Positions 60,238 to 64,000 of a stretch of DNA of 64,000 nucleotides are shown here, in pieces (positions within the stretch are counted from its first letter, which is position 1; each line of letters starts with the position of its first letter). This stretch comes from Acinetobacter portensis (GTDB lineage: Bacteria; Pseudomonadota; Gammaproteobacteria; Pseudomonadales; Moraxellaceae). The stretch spans positions 1 to 64,000 of the forward strand of contig NZ_CP096122.1 of assembly GCF_023158935.1 (NCBI RefSeq). The letters are read 5' to 3'. The translations under genes were made by a program, and so were the position numbers. The notes beneath the pieces were generated by a model, which searched no databases, was not told the origin of the DNA, and worked only from the letters and a program-made list of their open reading frames with translations.

Positions 60238-63101
60238 TTATTAAAGTCATTCCGAATATGATCGGGTCTTCAGTAGAAGAACGGGTGACTGGATTATCGG
60301 ATTATATTCACCATCCGAAGCAGACACGTGCTCACCATTTGTCTGAATATATTCATCAGCTTCATCCTGGTTTTGATGAAAATTTACTCTCTGAAAAATG
60401 TGTCTATTCAAACTCGAGAAATTTTTTAGATGATGATCCTCACTATCAAAAAATAGAAATGTCACAAACGGCCAGTTTGAACTCTCGTGTGATTGACCCA
60501 ATCGTACATATGGTCGGAAGTTTTAAAAAATTTGAAGTTCCAACCACTGAACAATTAGAAGAACAAATTGATATTTTGGTGAAGCATCTGGGTGCAGAAG
60601 AACTGCAAATGCAATATGCAATGCATATAGATACAGACAACGTGCACTTTCATTTAATCGTCAATAAAGTTCATCCCTACAAAAAAAATAAACACAGTGA
60701 AAATGAAGCTATCGATTTAGGAGGTGGTTGGATTTATAATGCTGTACATCGAGCTGCTGCAGAAATTGAAGCCAAACAGGGCTGGGAACCAGAGCCTAAT
60801 CCAATGTTTATCTATAAGCATGACACGGGACAATGTGAAAAAAATCCAGATTATTTACCTCAGCCTGATGCTGAAAAAATTTATTCAAAAATTAGAGATC
60901 AAGAATATCGACATCAACAAAAAAGTCGAATAAGTAGTGAAATCGCAGAGTCAACAAACTATCAATACGATATTGAACGTGATATTCAGCAGGTAATGAG
61001 CAGTGCTAAAAACTGGCAAGACTGGCACCAACGATTAGCCAAAATTGGAATTTTGTATGAAAAAAAACGCAGTGGTAGTATTTTTAAAATTCAGACAAAT
61101 GAAAAACGAACACTCACCTTTAAAGCCTCTTTATTTTGTAATAAACAAGTCACTCTAAAAAGCTTAGAAAAACAATGGGGGGATTTTACTCATCATGATG
61201 TCGATCACAAAATAATTCCTCTGATCAAATTAAGCAATACTGTTCAGCACGTGCAATTAGCAAAAGCAACGCTACATTCTTACCATTTATTTAAAAATGA
61301 AGATTTTCTAGTTAAAGATCTTCATGACGTTTATCTAAAACTAAAAGTAGAAAAAGATTCAATCAGTAAAAATCGTAAAAATGAATATCAAGAAATTGTA
61401 TTTGAAAATGAAATTTATAAGCACAATAAAAATTATTTTTTAAAACAATGGCAGCAGAAATTTCCAGAGCAATCATCTGATGTCATTTCTACTCTGCTGC
61501 ATTACCAGCACTATGCTGATCAAATAAATTCAAGAGTATTACAAAGAGAAGAATATAACGATCAACATAAAAGCTTGAGTAAAGAGACATCTGAAGCACT
61601 ACAAAAAAACTTTTCACTTTCTCCAAACTTTGATTCCTCGAAAATAACGTCTTACGCAGATTTTTTAAAACTTTTTCCCCTCTCACATCACTTGCTTATG
61701 CAACAACAATTTTTATTTGATCAGCGTCAATCTAAAAATTTTATTTGCCAAGATAACCCTAAGATTGAAAAAGCAAAAATCCTCTTTGATCAGAATGAAC
61801 CGATAGCCATTCAAAATAGATATGGGATCCTGGTGTTCAGTAATTATTCCGTGACCCGACTACAACAATGTATAAAAGCACTTGATTCTAAAAAGAAAGG
61901 AACGCTCAGGGGTACGTCGGAATTTAAAGAATTGTTCCACGCCACTGTAAAAGATCTCAAAGAAAAAGAACAGATTATCGACACAAACCATGAGAGAGTA
62001 TTACCAAGTTTCGAACGTCTTTCTCAAAACAATATCGAGTCGTGTTTTACTGAACTCTTTAAAAAATTTAGATCCACGCACACAAATCAAAGTACAGCCA
62101 TTATTAAAACTTGTTTGCTCTTAAATTGTTGCGGTTTACCAATGGAGTCACTGCAATCAACATTAAAAAAATGTGTTGATGAAAAGAAATTGCCTGATAT
62201 TAATAAGCAAGATCAGGATCTCCTCATGCTTAGGATCCAAAATCTGATTTATACTCAGCATAAAGAACTAAATAAGCAATATTTCAATTCATCTGAGATT
62301 GAACAATGTTGGCAACTTTATTTTAATCTACATATTTCTCCACTCAAGCAGCCAAAAGAACAGAAGCACAACTCTCAGTCTTCATCTTCAACACTAGAAT
62401 TAGAGCTCGTGCCTAAGGTTGAGAAAAAAAGAACAATCAAACTTCCTGAAAATTTAGCTGAATCTGAGTTTGAGCAAATGCTGCAATACTTTGAATACAC
62501 TCGAAGACTCAAGCTTCAGAAAAAACAAGAAGGAGAACGCTTGAATACATTAGAATCTTCAAAGAAAATGTCTATACCTCATAAGCAATCCCAAATGACA
62601 TCTCTTTTTAGAAAAGACTATGTAATCGAATACAAATTTGGACAAAAATTTTATCTGGACCAAAAAAAAGTTGCATTTTTTGAAACGAAAAACACATCAG
62701 AAATTACAGTTGTTAGTCATCAACATGAGCATATCCGTGATGCCTTATTCCTAGCGAGAGCAAAGTTTGGTGTTGTTTTAGTTTTTGGAACAGATGAGTT
62801 TAAAAAGCAAGTACAACAAATTGCTGATTCAGAGGATATCAAAATTAAATTTGAAACTACCCTTCAGCAAAAAGTGAATACGTCAATTGAAAATAGTCCA
62901 GCTGTTGATTCGGCTGCTAAAAATGACAGTGCTTCACCAAAATCTCCAATGAAAGGATTAAGTTTAGAACCTAAAGATCCTAGTATATTAAATAAGGAAG
63001 ATAGAGCTGATAATTTCTATAAAAATCAATCGGAGCAATCAAGTGGCAGTCGCAAAGAGTCCACGCCAGAAAATAGTTACGATTACGGACCTAGTTTTTA
63101 A
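60234..63101 (+). CDS. mobA: MOBP-type relaxase
   Basis: A 955-aa nicking enzyme for conjugative mobilisation. The N-terminal relaxase domain (about 1-200) shows the metal-binding histidine motif in HIDTDNVHFHLIVNKVHP and a candidate catalytic-Tyr region (SGLSDYIHH/HLSEYIHQ). A long Lys/Gln-rich C-terminal part of about 600 residues with coiled-coil stretches has weak similarity to TraI/LPD7-type tails, ending in a Ser-rich segment (SPKSPMKGLSL, EQSSGSRKES). No helicase motifs are visible. There is no type IV secretion or coupling protein in the window, so it is mobilisable rather than self-transmissible as far as can be seen. Confidence 0.9.
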   Translation: MIIKVIPNMIGSSVEERVTGLSDYIHHPKQTRAHHLSEYIHQLHPGFDENLLSEKCVYSNSRNFLDDDPHYQKIEMSQTASLNSRVIDPIVHMVGSFKKFEVPTTEQLEEQIDILVKHLGAEELQMQYAMHIDTDNVHFHLIVNKVHPYKKNKHSENEAIDLGGGWIYNAVHRAAAEIEAKQGWEPEPNPMFIYKHDTGQCEKNPDYLPQPDAEKIYSKIRDQEYRHQQKSRISSEIAESTNYQYDIERDIQQVMSSAKNWQDWHQRLAKIGILYEKKRSGSIFKIQTNEKRTLTFKASLFCNKQVTLKSLEKQWGDFTHHDVDHKIIPLIKLSNTVQHVQLAKATLHSYHLFKNEDFLVKDLHDVYLKLKVEKDSISKNRKNEYQEIVFENEIYKHNKNYFLKQWQQKFPEQSSDVISTLLHYQHYADQINSRVLQREEYNDQHKSLSKETSEALQKNFSLSPNFDSSKITSYADFLKLFPLSHHLLMQQQFLFDQRQSKNFICQDNPKIEKAKILFDQNEPIAIQNRYGILVFSNYSVTRLQQCIKALDSKKKGTLRGTSEFKELFHATVKDLKEKEQIIDTNHERVLPSFERLSQNNIESCFTELFKKFRSTHTNQSTAIIKTCLLLNCCGLPMESLQSTLKKCVDEKKLPDINKQDQDLLMLRIQNLIYTQHKELNKQYFNSSEIEQCWQLYFNLHISPLKQPKEQKHNSQSSSSTLELELVPKVEKKRTIKLPENLAESEFEQMLQYFEYTRRLKLQKKQEGERLNTLESSKKMSIPHKQSQMTSLFRKDYVIEYKFGQKFYLDQKKVAFFETKNTSEITVVSHQHEHIRDALFLARAKFGVVLVFGTDEFKKQVQQIADSEDIKIKFETTLQQKVNTSIENSPAVDSAAKNDSASPKSPMKGLSLEPKDPSILNKEDRADNFYKNQSEQSSGSRKESTPENSYDYGPSF

Positions 63102-63150
63102 GACAATTGCCTAATCAGTTTTTTATGAAATTTGGATTATGGTTTATAAA

Positions 63151-63178
63151 AATAGCCTAAGAATTATACTTAGGCTAT
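63151..63178. terminator. Hairpin after the relaxase gene
   Basis: AGCCTAAG / CTTAGGCT stem with a 7-nt loop, 50 bp past the stop. It is preceded by an A run, so it would terminate best on the minus strand. Confidence 0.55.
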
Positions 63179-63277
63179 CTCATAAGAAAACTCAGGAAAA
63201 TGCTTAAGAAATTCGATATTAAATGGATGAACCGTACCGGGTTTGTCGGAGACCAAGCTTTCTGAGAGAATGTCCCG

Positions 63278-63609
63278 ATGAAAAAAGTAAAATATACCCC
63301 TGAAATTAGAGATAGAGCGGTTCAACTTGTGATTGAATCCGAAAAAGATTATCCATCGAATTGGGCTGCGATCACCGCTATTGCTCCCTGAGCAGTATAC
63401 TGCGCAAGGGTTGTACTCCTGAAACACTACGTGTTTGGTATCAAAAATATTTAGATAAACAAAATCCAGCCAAAGTACAACAGGTATCTGACCAAGAAAA
63501 AATGAAGCAAATGGAACGTGAAATTAAAGAATTAAAACGTGCCAATGAAATTCTACGTAAAGCAGCCGCTTTTTTCGCCCAGGCGGAGCTCGACCGCCCA
63601 CACAAATAA
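63278..63609 (+). pseudogene. IS3-family OrfA, disrupted by a hairpin insert
   Basis: It starts MKKVKYTPEIRDRAVQLVIE and stops at TGA after AITAIAP. There, about 24 nt (CTGAGCAGTATACTG / CGCAAGGGT, 63388-63411) replaces about 10 nt that encode KIG in the sister copy. The rest (CTPETLRVWYQKYLDKQNPA to the stop) is in another frame. Confidence 0.87.
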
Positions 63610-64000
63610 TGGTGGATTTTATCCATAATAATAAAGAGCTGTACGGAGTCGAGGCGATTTGTAGAATTTTACCGATCGCACCTTCAACCTATTACCGGAC
63701 TCTAGATCTCTGTGAAAATCCAGAACATCGAGCAAAGCGAGATTTACATGACTTGCATCATGCTGAGGAGATTAAACAAATTTGGAAGGAAAGTTCAGGT
63801 CGGTATGGTGTACGTAAAGTCTGGCAAAAACTGAAACGTGAAGGCTATATTATTGCACGTTGTACAGTTGCTCGATTAATGCAAAAGCTAGGTATACAAG
63901 GTGTTTGGCGTGGTAAGAACAAACAAACCACCCGTAGCCGAGATGACCAAAAACGAGCAGATGATTTAGTGAAACGTAATTTTACTGCTGATCATCCTGA
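63609..64000 (+). CDS. IS3-family OrfB transposase, 5' part
   Basis: The start codon overlaps the orfA stop (TAATG). MVDFIHNNKELYGVEAICRI and GRYGVRKVWQKLKREGYIIA correspond to the N-terminal HTH_21 region of IS3 OrfB. The catalytic core lies outside the window. Confidence 0.9.
   Translation, partial: MVDFIHNNKELYGVEAICRILPIAPSTYYRTLDLCENPEHRAKRDLHDLHHAEEIKQIWKESSGRYGVRKVWQKLKREGYIIARCTVARLMQKLGIQGVWRGKNKQTTRSRDDQKRADDLVKRNFTADHP

Larger units (their letters stand above)
63228..64000 (+). mobile_element. IS3-family element, runs off the window
   Basis: It begins TGAACCGTACCGGGTTTGTC. It is related to 57886-59210 but diverged. The sequence at the window edge also matches the intron-split fragment at 45132-45252. 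Confidence 0.9.

Noticed and set aside
1..64000. tRNA, rRNA or antibiotic-resistance genes
   Set aside because: None could be recognised by motif or structure in this window. The exporter at 31123 is a generic MFS protein and is not claimed as a resistance gene.

Overview
The window looks like part of a mosaic Acinetobacter plasmid. The evidence is low GC, a Rep_3-type initiator with iterons, parAB, a MOBP-type mobilisation block, many insertion sequences of Acinetobacter type (IS5/IS903-, IS6-, IS3-, IS66-, IS1-, IS4- and IS1202-like) and 13 XerC/XerD recombination sites (pdif).

Layout. 0-8.5 kb is the replicon: truncated group II intron RT, bioD remnant, rep (minus strand), iteron origin, parA-parB and parS-like palindromes, followed by riboflavin-synthase and SfnB-like remnants and a serine recombinase. 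9.4-28.4 kb and 46.4-55.1 kb are chains of small modules bounded by 28-bp pdif sites. The sites strictly alternate in orientation. Intervals with XerC arms facing inward hold toxin-antitoxin pairs (five type II pairs) or backbone. Intervals with XerD arms facing inward hold cargo: a frameshifted and an intact copy of a YbdG-like MscS channel, a BCCT transporter, LysR/MdaB/YgiN, an LpxL-like acyltransferase, a GntR/permease/amidohydrolase set, and a BigR-type sulfide/persulfide operon.

28.4-46.4 kb is a longer accessory block: MFS exporter, malate:quinone oxidoreductase, diguanylate cyclase, frameshifted ribA, bifunctional mannitol-1-phosphate dehydrogenase/phosphatase, a truncated DUF389 protein, and nested IS66, IS1, group II intron, IS3 and IS6 elements. 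55-63.2 kb holds small regulators and the mobilisation region: oriT candidate, MobC-like protein and a 955-aa relaxase. An IS3-family copy runs off the right end.

The genes fit a plasmid that is maintained by partition and by several addiction modules, mobilised by a helper, and that carries stress functions: osmotic (BCCT uptake, mannitol synthesis, mechanosensitive channel), reactive sulfur, quinone/redox and envelope lipid. The most notable structure is the interplay of pdif sites with IS1202-like elements. All five large copies sit exactly 5 nt from a XerC arm; four have matching 5-bp target duplications, and at two sites a second related element is stacked behind the first. Many frameshifts lie in homopolymers and may be sequencing errors.
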